From: Rhodocollybia butyracea
Taxonomy: Eukaryota; Basidiomycota; Agaricomycetes; Agaricales; Omphalotaceae
Assembly (NCBI GenBank): GCA_015501585.1
Contig: JADNRY010000017.1
Location: 62,001 to 126,000 of the forward strand
DNA: 64,000 nucleotides
Direction: 5' to 3'
Every line of letters starts with the position of its first letter. Position 1 is the first letter of the stretch. Shown here one piece after another: positions 35,001 to 46,054 of this stretch. The position numbers and the translations under genes were made by a program. The notes beneath the pieces are model-generated. The model was given only the letters and a program-made list of their open reading frames with translations. It ran no database searches and had not been told where the DNA came from.

Positions 35001-37874
35001 CTCATACTCAGGTGAAGTCGCGTGGAGTACCGGAAGGAGATGAAGGAGGAGGTGCGGGGAGGGATGGGGGGAACAGGAATCGAACTGGAGGAGAGGGGGG
35101 AGTGAGTAACACCCCAACCCAGCCTATCAATAGTGATCCAGAGCCCCATTCCCAAGCTCAAGCTCATATCCAACCAGTGGAGGATCTGCCAGATCTCGAT
35201 TATGTCGACGAGGATGTGAGTATGGATTCTGATGAGGGAGACGACAACAGTGATAATGGGCACGATATGCAAGTTGACATGGATGATGTGGCCAAAAATA
35301 AGGGTAGGTCTAACATTACCGCCCCCGTTGGTGTCACCGTTGAGGATAATGTAGGTGTAGGAGTCCCATCTACATCGACATCTGAGCCAAACGGTGCTGG
35401 TTTGTCCATTAAAGTCGGTAATCGCGACGAGGATGAGGATTCTGGGTTTGATTCTGAGGTATGTTTCATCTTATCATTTGAGCAATTGATCCAACTGATT
35501 TGGGGTTTCTTTTAGATGCATGTTCAGAATATGGTTGATATCGGGGATGTACGTGTACATATCCTATAAAGATCGATGATTTGACTGTCGGTTTGTTTTC
35601 TAGGACTCAAATTCACCATTGTCACCATTTCCAAGTTCACTGTATCCCACCAGCTCGACTTCGGTTTGTCCTCTGCTTCTTTTACGGCTCAATCTTGGTT
35701 AATCGGAATTCTAGATCCGCCATTCACCTTCATCCGAAAGTTACACTCATCACGATGATGTTCCCTACGGTGAAGCAACCGCAAACGCTCACTTTGATCC
35801 TCCCCATGATGACATCGCCTCTTCTTCCCGTCGACCCTCCCAACCTAGACGATCATCCAGACGGCATCGCTCCTCTGGCTACACCTCTGACTCTGCATCT
35901 GCATCTGAGCACCACGTGGAACTCCCACTCCTGCACAGTTCTTCCTCGTCTGGTTCTTCCCTTCCCAACGAGACGCCTCCTCGGAGTACCACCCCAGAAG
36001 ACGCCCTTGGAATCGGCGGGAAATTAACCACGCCCACAACCGACATAATCCCAGTTCCACAGATGCTCGGCGGCCGCTATGTAATAACCTGGGAGCTCAT
36101 CCGCGCCCAACTCCGCCTCTCCGCCCCTCCTCATAAATTCAGCCGCGACCTCCACCTCTCTCACAAGATGCACGACCATATAAATTCATATGATGCCTCC
36201 ATGCGCTCCTACCCTAAAATGCAACTCGTCTATGAATCCATGATTCAAGAAAATACCTCGCATGATGAACCGCTCGCTCCCCTATTCTCATCTACAATGA
36301 AACCGAGACCCGGGATACAGATCCTACACCCCCTTGGGAATTTGTATACTCGAATGAGATGTGGCTGGGTAGAGATGTGGAGCCACCGAGTCGGAAGGGG
36401 CTGGAGGGATGTGACTGTGAAGGAAAGTGTTCCAAGAAGACATGTAAGTGTTGGAAGAAGCAGATTGAGTATACGGGGAGTTATGTACCTGATGGGTTCA
36501 TGTACGATGCGCGAGGGTTGTTGAGAGCGCCAGGGTTGCCAGTGTTTGAGTGTAATAGCTTGTGTAATTGTGGGGAGGAATGTAGGAATCGGGTGGGTGT
36601 TTTGCATTGAGCTCATTCTTTGGGGATGGCTTGCTGATTGCGGATGTAAATCGTAGGTTGTTGCTCAAGGGCGCAAATGCAAAGTTATGATAAAGAAAAC
36701 GACGAAGAAGGGGTGGGGTGTTTTTGCGTGCGAGCGCATTCGGGCAGGAACTTTTATCGGTATATATTCTGGGGAGTTGCTGGGACATGAAGAGTCGGAG
36801 GAACGTGCTGTGTATGTTGTCATCTCTCTCATCTGTCATCTCTTTTTCCTTCTCGCTGTCAAAATCTTTTCTTCCACAGCTGATTTTGGCCCTTAGTAAA
36901 TACGACGCATTCGGACGCACGTACCTCTTCGATATCGACTGGTGGTATATCGACAATGCTATGGAGAAGAAAGAGAAAGCAGTAGCGGAAGCTGCTGCAG
37001 CTGCAGGAATCAGTCGCATTCAAACTCGACCTCAAGGTGGAGGTCAGACGGTCACTATAGCGACTGTCAACCGTGTCCCCACGAAGATGATGGTCGAAGC
37101 CCATCCAGACGCGAGTGACGCTGACAGGAAGGTGGAGAGAAAGCAGAGGAAGGAAAAGAAAGAGGAGAGGGTGAATAGGAAGGACGATTCCGAGTCTGAC
37201 TCTGACTCTGATTCGGACGGTGAAAGGCGGAAGCCGTCCAAGTATACTATTGATGCGTACCATGCAGGAAACGTACGTCTTTTCAACCTTATTCAATACT
37301 TTCAAAATTTAACCATTTTTGAATGTAATCTCAGTTTACGAGGTTTTTGGTGAGTCCTTCGCTGTCGTTCATTGTTTCGGCGTTTGAACTCGTAAAATAT
37401 TATCCCCTTCTCCGTGTAGAACCACTCTTGTGATCCAAATGCAGCTCTAACGCCCGTATACATCGACGTCGATGACATCGAACGGCCTCTTCTCACGATT
37501 TTCTCGAAGCGAGAAATCAGCTACGGGGAAGAAATCACTTTCTCCTATAGTGGAGATTTAGATACAGATGAAGTATATATTGTCCATCGACATATTATGG
37601 CTTCTTCAACTCACAATTTTCTAGGAGGAACAGCAGCACACTCGATCTCAGCCTGCAACGCCCAATAACAAACGGGGACCAAAGTCCAAGAAGAATGTGA
37701 AACCGAAACATCAGTCGGCGGATTCACCGAAGCAGGACAAGAAGAGCAAAGCACTTGTACATGTCGCTTGTCAATGCGGGGCGGCAAAGTGTAAAGGTAA
37801 GTTGTCTAGAGATTTTCTTTATTTTATGATACTACAATCTTCTCACTTTGGCAGGAACGATTTGGCGTGAATAG
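32060..37874 (+). CDS. SUV39/Clr4-class SET-domain histone methyltransferase (H3K9 type)
   Basis: A protein of about 1,600 residues. The start MAFPDLPGWEHLS is spliced to a very long disordered part rich in S, P, Q and acidic runs (about 1,100 residues). The catalytic end is a nine-cysteine pre-SET zinc cluster (GCDCEGKCSKKTCKC...FECNSLCNCGEECRNR), the SET-N half (KKGWGVFACERIRAGTFIGIYSGELLGHEESEER), a long charged insertion (EKKEKAVAEAAAAAG...SDSDSDSDGERRKPSKYTID), the SET-C half with FTRFLNHSCDPNAAL, ISYGEEITFSYSGDLD, and the post-SET CQCGAAKCKGTIW. Pre-SET plus post-SET marks the SUV39 group, which methylates histone H3 lysine 9 and builds heterochromatin. No chromodomain was seen. FTRFL comes from a 15-base exon at 37335-37349. 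One frame break lies at CCCC 36279-36282, where one more C restores SHDEPLAP-PILIYNETETRD. Several short introns. Confidence 0.85.
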
Positions 37875-38627
37875 CTGAATAGTTGAAAGAATTTTCTTGA
37901 GTGAGTAGCCTTGAGATTGTATATAATTGATTATAAGGGACCTTGACCCCGTAGAGTGTCTTGGGCAGACGTTGTAGTTAGTCTCAGATCCAGAAGTTGG
38001 GCATGACTGAAGTTCATGCGCGAGACAAAAATATCCATGAGCTCGTCCATTGGCCTGGGCAGAGAAGACTCTAACAAACCTTCTTGTACAGCCATTGGGA
38101 TGTGGGCTACTAATCACTTGAGCTCTGCAAAGCTTGAGAAGTCCTGCTAAGCACATCCCCAATGGGTCAACTTGACCGCCAGTAAGTTGGGCAGACTCAG
38201 ACAGCAGGGCAAGACTATAGGGATGGAGGTAAAATTCTAGCAACTGCCAGGTTGGCCAAAAATTGTCTCGAAGCATATTGGGCGAGATAAATGGTAAAGA
38301 ACGTAACCATCCACAAGACCTTCAGCAGCTGTATCATTTACGGAGGGAAAGAGGTGTACGTTGAGTTGCGCCTCGGATAAAGACATACATTTTGACGGTG
38401 AGCACTGGATAACACGCGAGGCCTCTGGAACAAGCTATTACTGAGATCCACTGTCACTGTGGTGAACGAGATAAGAAAAGCGTGTATACCAAGACCTACC
38501 AGTCTTCAACACGGAGCTTCGGAGACTCAAAGAGCCAAAGAAAAGAAATCGCGCAGAAACGGAAACACCAGGCTATCAAGCGTAGGAAACCCATTAGATT
38601 AACTGAACAAGTTTAATGTACATCACT
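37875..38627. other. Intergenic stretch
   Basis: Convergent 3' flanks. A minus-strand open frame of 150 codons (37824-38276) overlaps the end of the SET gene. It contains HPYSLALLSESAQLTGGQVDPLG, but has no known family and no clear partner exons, so it is not called. Confidence 0.4.
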
Positions 38628-39275
38628 TCATGATGCAAGAATCCAGCGTGGTCCATCAACACCTAATGCTTTACCCACAGCCTCCAGCTTCTCCAAAGTA
38701 GGTGACCTGAGGAGCATAGTCTTTCTACCCGCCGCGGCAAAGTACATAATATCATGCTCGCATCTCGTCGTGTCGGGACGAAGAATACGGAAATCGAAGG
38801 ACATGTTATGTTCTATACCGAGAGGTCTGCATGCTAGTCTCATCAGGCCTAATTTGCGCGACTGCATCGGATAGTTGGAGTTTTGCTCTCGGTAGTCGGG
38901 GTGAAGCCTCTCGTATTCGAGGAGGGTTTCGTCAGAGACGGTAAAGCCATAGAAGTATTGGTCATGACCATTATTGATCTCTGGGTGCGGAGGAGGTGCT
39001 TCGGTTGCCCAATCTCTCCTGAAAGCATAATCTGAGCCAGCTTTTTCTAGAAAGGAGAGAGATTTGGACTTACACCCGTTTATTGGCTTCCTTTGATAAA
39101 GCCATAAATCAAGCTGAGGAGGGAGAGATTCGAGTGGAATTACTGGTCTAAGATGGCATCAGTTAGCGTAGACCTATAAAGGAGTTACTTTGCCGCGAAG
39201 TTACTCATCAACTGGAGAAGTGGATGTTGGAGTGGAAGTTGGTTTTGCCGCTTCTCGCGCGGCGCTATACTTCAT
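38628..39275 (-). CDS. Small uncharacterised protein
   Basis: A compact gene of about 160 residues in four exons. It starts MKYSAAREAAKPTSTPTSTS, a possible mitochondrial-type leader rich in A, K, S and T without acidic residues at the start. It continues IPLESLPPQLDLWLYQRKPING, DWATEAPPPHPEINNGHDQYFYGFTVSDETLLEY, and LMRLACRPLGIEHNMSFDFRILRPDTTRCEHD. The end is TLEKLEAVGKALGVDGPRWILAS. The even exon structure and protein-like composition support a real gene. I do not recognise a family and assign no function. Confidence 0.6.
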
Positions 39276-40048
39276 CGTAATCGTAATCCTGAGCCTTAAC
39301 GCTACTGGGTCTAGTAGTGTAGAGGTTATCAACATAAAACCCTAGAGTGCTGGTGCGCCGGTTTCACCGCCGGTAGCGTGGGTTTTGGCAACCTGTGTGA
39401 ATAGGGATAACATGGGATGCTGCCCAGAATCTCGCAAGAGCCATTAAGGCCACAGTGCGGTTATGCCTGCATGGGGATCTGGTTTTGCCCTAGCACTCTC
39501 CCTCTGTTTGGTTAGGGCAGAATGTGCTCCATTAAGCTGTAGATAGGTAGTTGTAACAGCTAGCCTTGTACTTATGTACCTGGCCTTGCTAACATCCCTA
39601 CATCGGCCTCGTAGTCTACCTTCTCTACGGGAGTCGAGCTCGCTGCCTGTGCTGGCGTAGGGACCGGCTAGTTCCCTTGTGGGACCGCTTTCAGCTCAGG
39701 CTGAATGGGCCGTGTAATCCATATCCATATCCACGGGATTCTGATTTGTTCATAGGTTCCACTCGTCATTTTCCCGTAACCCAGGTTCGAGTCCTGGCTT
39801 GACCTTACTGCTCTTTTAGTGTGTTATTCGCTTGGGGTCACTCAAATCCTTCAGTTGGACCACTCGAGTTCTGGTTATCTTTCGTATTCTTCGGGTTGTT
39901 TCCTAGTTTCCTGTCAATTCTCGGTCTATTTCCTTATCATTCACCTTACTGGAAACACTTGAGCGCTTGAGCTCTTTGTACTTGAAATGTAGAGATATGC
40001 ATATGTAACAATTGCAAACAAGTATCATCACCCTGCTCTTCGACGACA
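39276..40048. other. Intergenic stretch with tRNA-like element
   Basis: Divergent region between the small minus-strand gene and the S9 peptidase. It has no open frame of note. It contains a G/C-rich, repeat-like section (39340-39800) with a perfect T-arm, described separately. Confidence 0.45.
39781..39797 (+). repeat. tRNA-like T-arm (B box), possible SINE or tRNA relic
   Basis: CCAGG-TTCGAGT-CCTGG forms a perfect 5-bp stem with a 7-base loop of the T-loop consensus, containing the Pol III B box GGTTCGAGTCC. An A-box-like AGCTCAGG lies about 90 bases upstream. The bases 3' of the arm do not find a 5' acceptor partner, so it is not a complete tRNA. A tRNA-derived short element is the most likely reading. 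Confidence 0.35.
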
Positions 40049-42253
40049 ATGACTGAGCGAGCACCATTCGGAACTTGGAAATCCCCAATTACTGCAGAGG
40101 TCATAACTGGCAACACGGTCAGTCCATAGTTATTATTATCTCTTTCTTGAACCACTGACTCGCAACTGGTGAATACAGGCAAATGCAATAAACGATGTTT
40201 TGGTCGACGCTGTGACCTTAGTGGTTTACCATATCGAAGGGCGTCCAGCGGAGAAAGGACGCTGTGTCCTCGTCGAAACGGAAACTGGAAGAGAAATTGT
40301 TCCAAAGGAGATAAATGTCCGGACTGGAGTTCATGAATACGGGTCTGGAGCAGCCTTTGTACACAATGGAATTGCGTATTATTCAGATCTCAACGACAAT
40401 CGGATGTACAAAGTTGATGTCAAAGAGGCAAGTCTACCACAGCCAGTCACACCAGGTATCGCGTTTGCTGTATAGCTATAGATTGCTACTGACTCGATAT
40501 TCTTCACAGAAAACGCAGCATTTCGTTATGCATGCTTCGACGTTCATCCTACCCATTCTCGCTTTCTTATCTCGATCCTCGAAGACCATAGCAATGATCT
40601 GCCGTCTGCAGTGGTCAGTATGTTCTCTGTAAAGATGCACGATGAAGCTCATGTTGAATGTTGACTTGTCACTTAGGCGAATCTATTGGCTGTCCTTGAT
40701 ACTGAACGAAAGACGGTATCACCTGTTATCACTGGTGCCGACTTTTACGCCCATCCAAAGTTCTCTCCGGATGGAACAAAGCTAGTTTTCCAACGTTGGA
40801 ACCATCCCAACATGCCTTGGGATAACTCTGAAATCGTGCTTGTCGATATTACTTTGACGGATTCTGGCTTAACATTCTCAAACGCCACCACGATCGCTAG
40901 AGATGGCTCCAACAGTTTCCCTTCTTGGGCAAGCAACAACACACTCTGCTGGGTATCCGATATCTCTGGTTTTATCAACCCATGGAAGTATGACGTCCGC
41001 AACGCCCAAGCCATGCCGATCTTACCATCACCAGTCAAGGAGGATTTTGGTGGTGTTATGGGCCGGTTCTGCTATTCCCCCTATGCAATAATCGACGAGC
41101 CAGGTACAGTTGCCGTATGGGCCGCGTACAGAGATGGCAGAGCTATATTGTATCAAATCAATATCGAGACAGGCGAACGGGAGAAGCTGGAGAGCCCATA
41201 TGTTACCGTGGAATGTATGCGCTCCCTTTCAAAGTCGAGGGGGCAGTTTACATTCCTGGGGGCGAAAGTTGATGAGGACACAAAGGTCATCGTCGGCTCA
41301 GTTGTGGGCGGTATTATGTCGTTCAGCTCGAACATCACTCAGTCCGATGCAGCGCCGGCTTTTGATCCTTCTTTCATTTCGGTTCCTCGAGGCATTTCGC
41401 TGAAAGTTCCTCCGAATAATGATCTCTTGCATGTCGTCTACTACCACCCACATAATCCCGCATATGCCGGTACAAGCATCGACGGAGAGAAGCCTCCTTG
41501 CATCGTGAATTGCCATGGTGGCCCTACGTCAATGGCCCAGCAAGGTTTGCAATGGCAAATCCAATATTGGACGACCAGGGGTTTTGCGTGGTGAGTAAAA
41601 CATAATTCTTCGAATTAATAACTGGGAATAATCATTTTTTTAGGCTTGATGTCAATTACGGAGGCAGTAACGGTTACGGAAAGGAGTACATGAACCGGCT
41701 TGCTCTGAATTGGGGCGTAGTCGACGTCGAAGATTGTATCATGGCTTCACAACTACTTGCTACCCCTCCTTACTCTCTCGTCGACCCCAAGCGGATGGTC
41801 ATCCGTGGAGGTTCAGCTGGTGGTTTTACCGTCTTAAACGCCTTATGCAATAGCTCCAATACTGAAGTCTACGCTGCTGCGACCTCACTCTATGGCGTTT
41901 CTGATCTCCTTGGACTGATAAAAATGACGCACAAGTTCGAGTCTCATTATATGTTTTCCTTGGTCGAAGGTTCGCCACAGGACACCGAACTGTTCAAATC
42001 CAGGTCCCCGATTAACCATATTGATAAAATCAATCGGCCATTGCTTATTCTTCAAGGTGACATCGACTGTGTGGTTCCGAAGGAGCAGTCAGAAATAGTC
42101 TACGAGAGTATCAAGAAGCGCGGAGGAGTGGTCGAGTATAAGCTATATCCTGGGGAAGGACATGGATTCAGGAAGGAGGAGACTCAGTGTGACGCACTTG
42201 AGCGAGAGCTCGCTTTTTATTGCCGGGTTTTAGGGCTTGATTCGGGCGAGTGA
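40049..42253 (+). CDS. Peptidase S9 (prolyl oligopeptidase / acylaminoacyl-peptidase family)
   Basis: A cytosolic serine peptidase of about 660 residues with an N-terminal beta-propeller and a C-terminal alpha/beta-hydrolase domain. The start MTERAPFGTWKSPITAEV is spliced to propeller exons (RTGVHEYGSGAAFVHNGIAYYSDLNDNRMYKV, HPKFSPDGTKLVFQRWNHPNMPWDNSEI). The hydrolase part shows the oxyanion-region motif CIVNCHGGPTSMAQ, DVNYGGSNGYGKEYMNRLALNWG and WGVVDVEDC. The nucleophile elbow is GGSAGGFT, the acid is in ILQGDIDCVVPKEQS, and the histidine is in YPGEGHGFRK. All three catalytic residues are present and spacing is normal. Five short introns. It has no signal peptide, so it is expected to act on intracellular peptides. 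No disruption was seen. Confidence 0.9.
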
Positions 42254-43633
42254 AATGTATTGTAGCAACCGACCAAAGAAACTTTCAATTAGCAGTGTTG
42301 TATATTAGATTACAGCCGCTTTTCCTGTCTAAATGATAGATATTCAGTTCCGCGTCATTGATTTCATAAGGTCTTATACTTATCGTGACTTACGACTCGG
42401 TGCTCGAAACGGTACTTACAGTGCTCTAAGTTAGTACCTTGCCTTTGTTCTCGGATAGGTCTAACGCGCAAATTTTGCCATTAAAGTACTGGAGCTGGGG
42501 TCATGGTCATGTCTCTCATGATGAGTTCGAAGTAAGCTGTAGGAAGCGACCAAATAGGGAAAGGAGAGACTTCCAGTGAGTGTTATGTTTGGCTCTTTGG
42601 CACGTATCAAGTTTATATCAGGACGCTCAGTCTTCAGGCCTCAGGTTAGGCCTGCATCTCTTCTGTCAGACAGTGACCAGACTACTTACCCAAGATCATT
42701 TGCCACCAGTGAGGTGAGATACATTTCTCTTTCTGGCTGGATATTGCTCTCAGTCTTGACACCATCGGCCAGCGCCTACTATCTGTCCTTCGTGTTTTTC
42801 AGGCTGTGAAATCGGAAAGAGTAGTAAGCAAGTAGTAAGTCGTCTCGAGCGTTCTTGACCTCTTGATATTTCCAGCTCTCCATCGCTCCCATCACGCCAC
42901 CGCAGCCAGAGAAAGCTGCGGTCTTTGAAAGAAATTATTGTCAAACTGTTGATCACATAATGACCAAGTAATACCATTTTGTGTGTTGACGTTGTTGAGT
43001 CCTTCAAAATATATACACCTTTTTTGTGCTGGAAAAATGCCATTCTGAGAGAACGGAGCAGCTTTTCACAAATTAATGTTTAAGTAAAACATTAGAGCGT
43101 ATTTGCAGCGGGTTTCATCTCGCCAGTATCTCGTTGATCATGTGCTTGAAGCACTAGCTGAGCAGCTCACAAATGATCACGATGGCCAGGTATTCCCAAA
43201 AAAGGAAGATCTGAAGGCGAGTTCGTCAGATATTCCAAAAAAGGAAAATCCAGCACACCACGCTCCATCGGACTGTGAAGCAAATGGCCAGGTAGGTCCA
43301 GAAAAGGAAAATCGTAGCTCCCCGTCGGATGTTAGTCCTCTGGAGTCACGCGTTTCATCTCGTCGGTGTCTCGGCAATGATCTACGAAAAACCCTGTGCA
43401 AATACGCTCATTTCACTTCAATCTAAACATGTCACTAAATGTAGTCATTGGAGCTGCAGCAAGGAAGTATACGGCGCTTATTATATAAATTCCCACATGT
43501 AGGCGCGCGCCCTGGCCACTACTTACCACCGTTCTTCTGTTCATTGGACCCACAGAATTCCAATGTATGTAACGAAATACATATAATTCAGACTCAGCCA
43601 GACGACTCAATTCCTTTCGTCTTCCCTATCGTC
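42254..43633. other. Stretch with two weak ORFs before the kinase
   Basis: Two plus-strand frames deserve mention. One is at 42576-42720 (MFGSLARIKFISGRSVF...PRSFATSEV), a basic leader-like sequence followed by a GT donor. The other is at 43103-43426, which has two degenerate copies of a VSSRxxL...module and PKKEN repeats. They could be 5' exons of a small gene or remnants linked to the kinase. I found no convincing gene model. Confidence 0.3.
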
Positions 43634-44854
43634 ATGCTTCGTTTGGCGAGACAACTCTTCACAAGACGGGCGTCCTCTCCACGAAACTTCCCCAGCAGTG
43701 GCTTCAAAATCATCGACGGCGCCGAAAAACTGGAAGAGGAGAATTGGGACTGGTATGAACCAGGAATCTTTTACCCAGTTCGCATTGGTGAAGTCTTTCA
43801 ATCGCGGTATCAGGTGGTTGGGAAGCTCGGTTATGGCTCACGTTCGACTGCATGGCTCTGCCGTGATCTCATGTATGCCCTGCGTCTTCCTTTGTGTATC
43901 AACTGAACGTATACGTATCCCAGTGGACATAAATATATCGCCTTGAAGGTTTGTGAGCGAGAGACTACCACCATTCTCCGAGAACTTGCCGCCTACAACC
44001 ATCTTTCTACAATCACGACGACAAAGGCGGGTGCCCATCTAGTCAGGAAACTCCTCGATACTTTCAAAATCATTGGATCGAATGGCGTTCACCATTGTTT
44101 CGTCCACGAGCCCCTGGACATGCATGCATGAGCATCGAGACTGTCCGGGATGTTTTATTACAACCCCTCAATATTCATTTGAGTGTCGAGGACGAGTCAA
44201 TTCTCAAGCACTTGGAAGAGCGTGAGATGAACAACCCAAGTCCCCGCAAAATTTACAGTGATCGGGTGATACACGATGCTCCAGGGTTAGGGGTGCCCAA
44301 GTCGTTTGGGCGGCCTGTGCTTTGCGACTTTGGTGAAGCTCGTTTCGGCGCGACTAATGCCATGTACACTGACGACATTCAACCATACGTGTACCGGGCA
44401 CCAGAGGTCATTCTTGATATTCCATGGACATATAGTGCTGACATATGGAACGTTGGGGTCATGGTGAGTGGAGCACGCAAGTGTAATCCGAATTTGATGT
44501 TAGTACTGCTTATAGATATGGGACATGCTCGAGAACAAGCACTTGTTTGAAGCTCGAGACGAGAATAACAGCAACTCGACCCTCTACCACATTGCTGAAA
44601 TGGTTGCAATTTTAGGGCCTCCTTCACTCGATTATCTTCGTCGCAGTGAGACTTCATCGAAGTATTTCGATAGCACGGGCAACTGGATTGGTGCAGCTAA
44701 AATTCCTAACATTTCTCTAGAGAACAGCGAAGAGAATCTCGAGGGCGAGAACAAAGTATTGTTTCTAAACTTCATTAGGAAGATGCTAAAATGGGTGCCC
44801 GAGGAAAGATATTCTGCAGAGCAGCTGCTTGAGGATCCTTGGCTGAAGAGCTGA
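43634..44854 (+). CDS. SRPK-like protein kinase lacking the catalytic loop (pseudokinase or pseudogene)
   Basis: This resembles the SR-protein-kinase-like (SRPK) proteins expanded in Agaricomycetes. The start MLRLARQLFTRRASS leads to YPVRIGEVFQSRYQVVGKLGYGSRSTAWLCRDL (glycine loop), then the lysine strand GHKYIALKVCERE and GSNGVHHCFVHEPLDM. Downstream are NIHLSVEDESILKHLEE, GRPVLCDFGEARFG (DFG), YRAPEVILDIPW (APE), WNVGVM, MLENKHLFEA and a C-terminal helix ending LLEDPWLKS. Between VRDV and NIHLSVEDES about 40 residues expected from the family, including the HxD catalytic aspartate, are missing at the DNA level. In addition, a short ATGC ATGC ATG tandem near 44121 shifts the frame after EPLDM. 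Both changes mean no active kinase is made. A related fragment lies at 25763-25960. Confidence 0.75.
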
Positions 44855-45042
44855 GATCAAAGATCAGGAGCTACATACAGTACTGCATAGGATGTGTACA
44901 CGAGATGAAGGGAAGCATGATTGGGCAGTGGTAATCTTTTTCGTGACTAGCTCCTCTTCAGTCTCCAACAAACGGCACTTTAATATACAATATGCCTAGT
45001 TTCTCCTGGATCAATTCCATTTTTATAGGAGGAGCAACATGG

Positions 45043-45605
45043 TCAAATGCGAATATTGTACATATAATCCTTCATGTTTTTTTTCGTATAAACCTGACCA
45101 CTTCCATCCCCTTTCTCCCTCTGTGGTGCGGGTTGATGGATATGGTGATGATGAGGAACCGCACTCTCGGTATTTGTCGACCAGCCTGGTGTACGAGCGG
45201 CGTGCTGAGCATTGTGCGTCTGCACAGGGGCTTTCGGAAGATGGGAGCCATCGATAGGTGAGGTTATTTGGTCCAGGTGGATATCCGCAGGACGAGTAGC
45301 CACAGCAAGTTCATCTGTAAAGAATCGAACGGGTAGGTATAAACGTTAAACTCTCAAGACCCATACGTACATTGTTGCAGATTTCCTTTTTTCTTTCTCT
45401 GGTCATCTCGTTGTTTCATGCTGTAGTAGAACCCGGAAAAACCAGATACCAAGAGGGCCATCGCAATGACTGTATTCTAATACAGAGAGTTAAAGACGAA
45501 AGAGTCTAAGAGGAAGAAAGTACAGACTCGGCCAGTCTTGGGTTGCATCCGAGGAGGTCCTGAACTCCCAGCGAGATTTCCAGGGGTGTGTGATGCTGCG
45601 GACAT
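45043..45605 (-). CDS. Small uncharacterised single-pass protein
   Basis: About 145 residues from three exons. The start MSAASHTPGNLAGSSGPPR is followed by a probable membrane segment VIAMALLVSGFF and a basic stretch MKQRDDQRKKKG. A histidine- and proline-rich hydrophilic C-terminus (HHHHIHQPAPQREKGDGSGQ) ends KNMKDYMYNIRI. The composition suggests a small mitochondrial or ER membrane protein, but I recognise no family. Splice signals are good (intron ends near 45484-45525 and 45310-45372). Confidence 0.55.
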
Positions 45606-45769
45606 AGTTTTTATGGAGAGTTGGGTTGCTGAGATCGCCTTTATAAAGAGGAAATGGAATGAGACATGACGGAACCAATCTTTGCGATCTGTGCAAAAAT
45701 TTATGACGATGGCTTGACGTTGCTAGTTGGCTGTATCTCTATACGGAGTGAAACGGTCAAGACTTGCAC

Positions 45770-46054
45770 TCAATCAACAGACCTAGTATTACCTCCTTCA
45801 TATATCTCCAAATCCGCCTTCCTTTTACCCTCGACATATTTCTTGGACGCGTAAAACGCAAACGCTGCCGCGAATGTGGCTCCGGTGAAGCCCAAAGCCT
45901 AATAGGACAATTGAGCGAGATAAAAGGAATACAGCCAGCTACGCACCAAATTTCTAAAGGTATTCGGATTCTTTTGTGCTGAAGGGGAAAAGGGATTTCT
46001 ACGGTGGTTTCGGTTTGTATTTGCTTCAGGTCGAGTCTCTTGGTGCATGCCCAT
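45770..46054 (-). CDS. Tiny hypothetical membrane protein
   Basis: Two exons give about 80 residues. A hydrophilic start (MGMHQETRPEANTNRNHRRNP) and FSPSAQKNPNTFRNL are joined over a 48-base intron to ALGFTGATFAAAFAFYASKKYVEGKRKADLEIYEGG. The pattern is one short glycine/alanine-rich helix followed by a basic, charged tail, usual for small mitochondrial inner-membrane proteins. No family was identified. The protein may end in a further small exon after YEGG rather than at 45770. Confidence 0.5.

Noticed and set aside
37824..38276. 150-codon minus-strand open frame
   Set aside because: It overlaps the 3' end of the SET gene, has no recognised motif, and no splice partners give a convincing protein.
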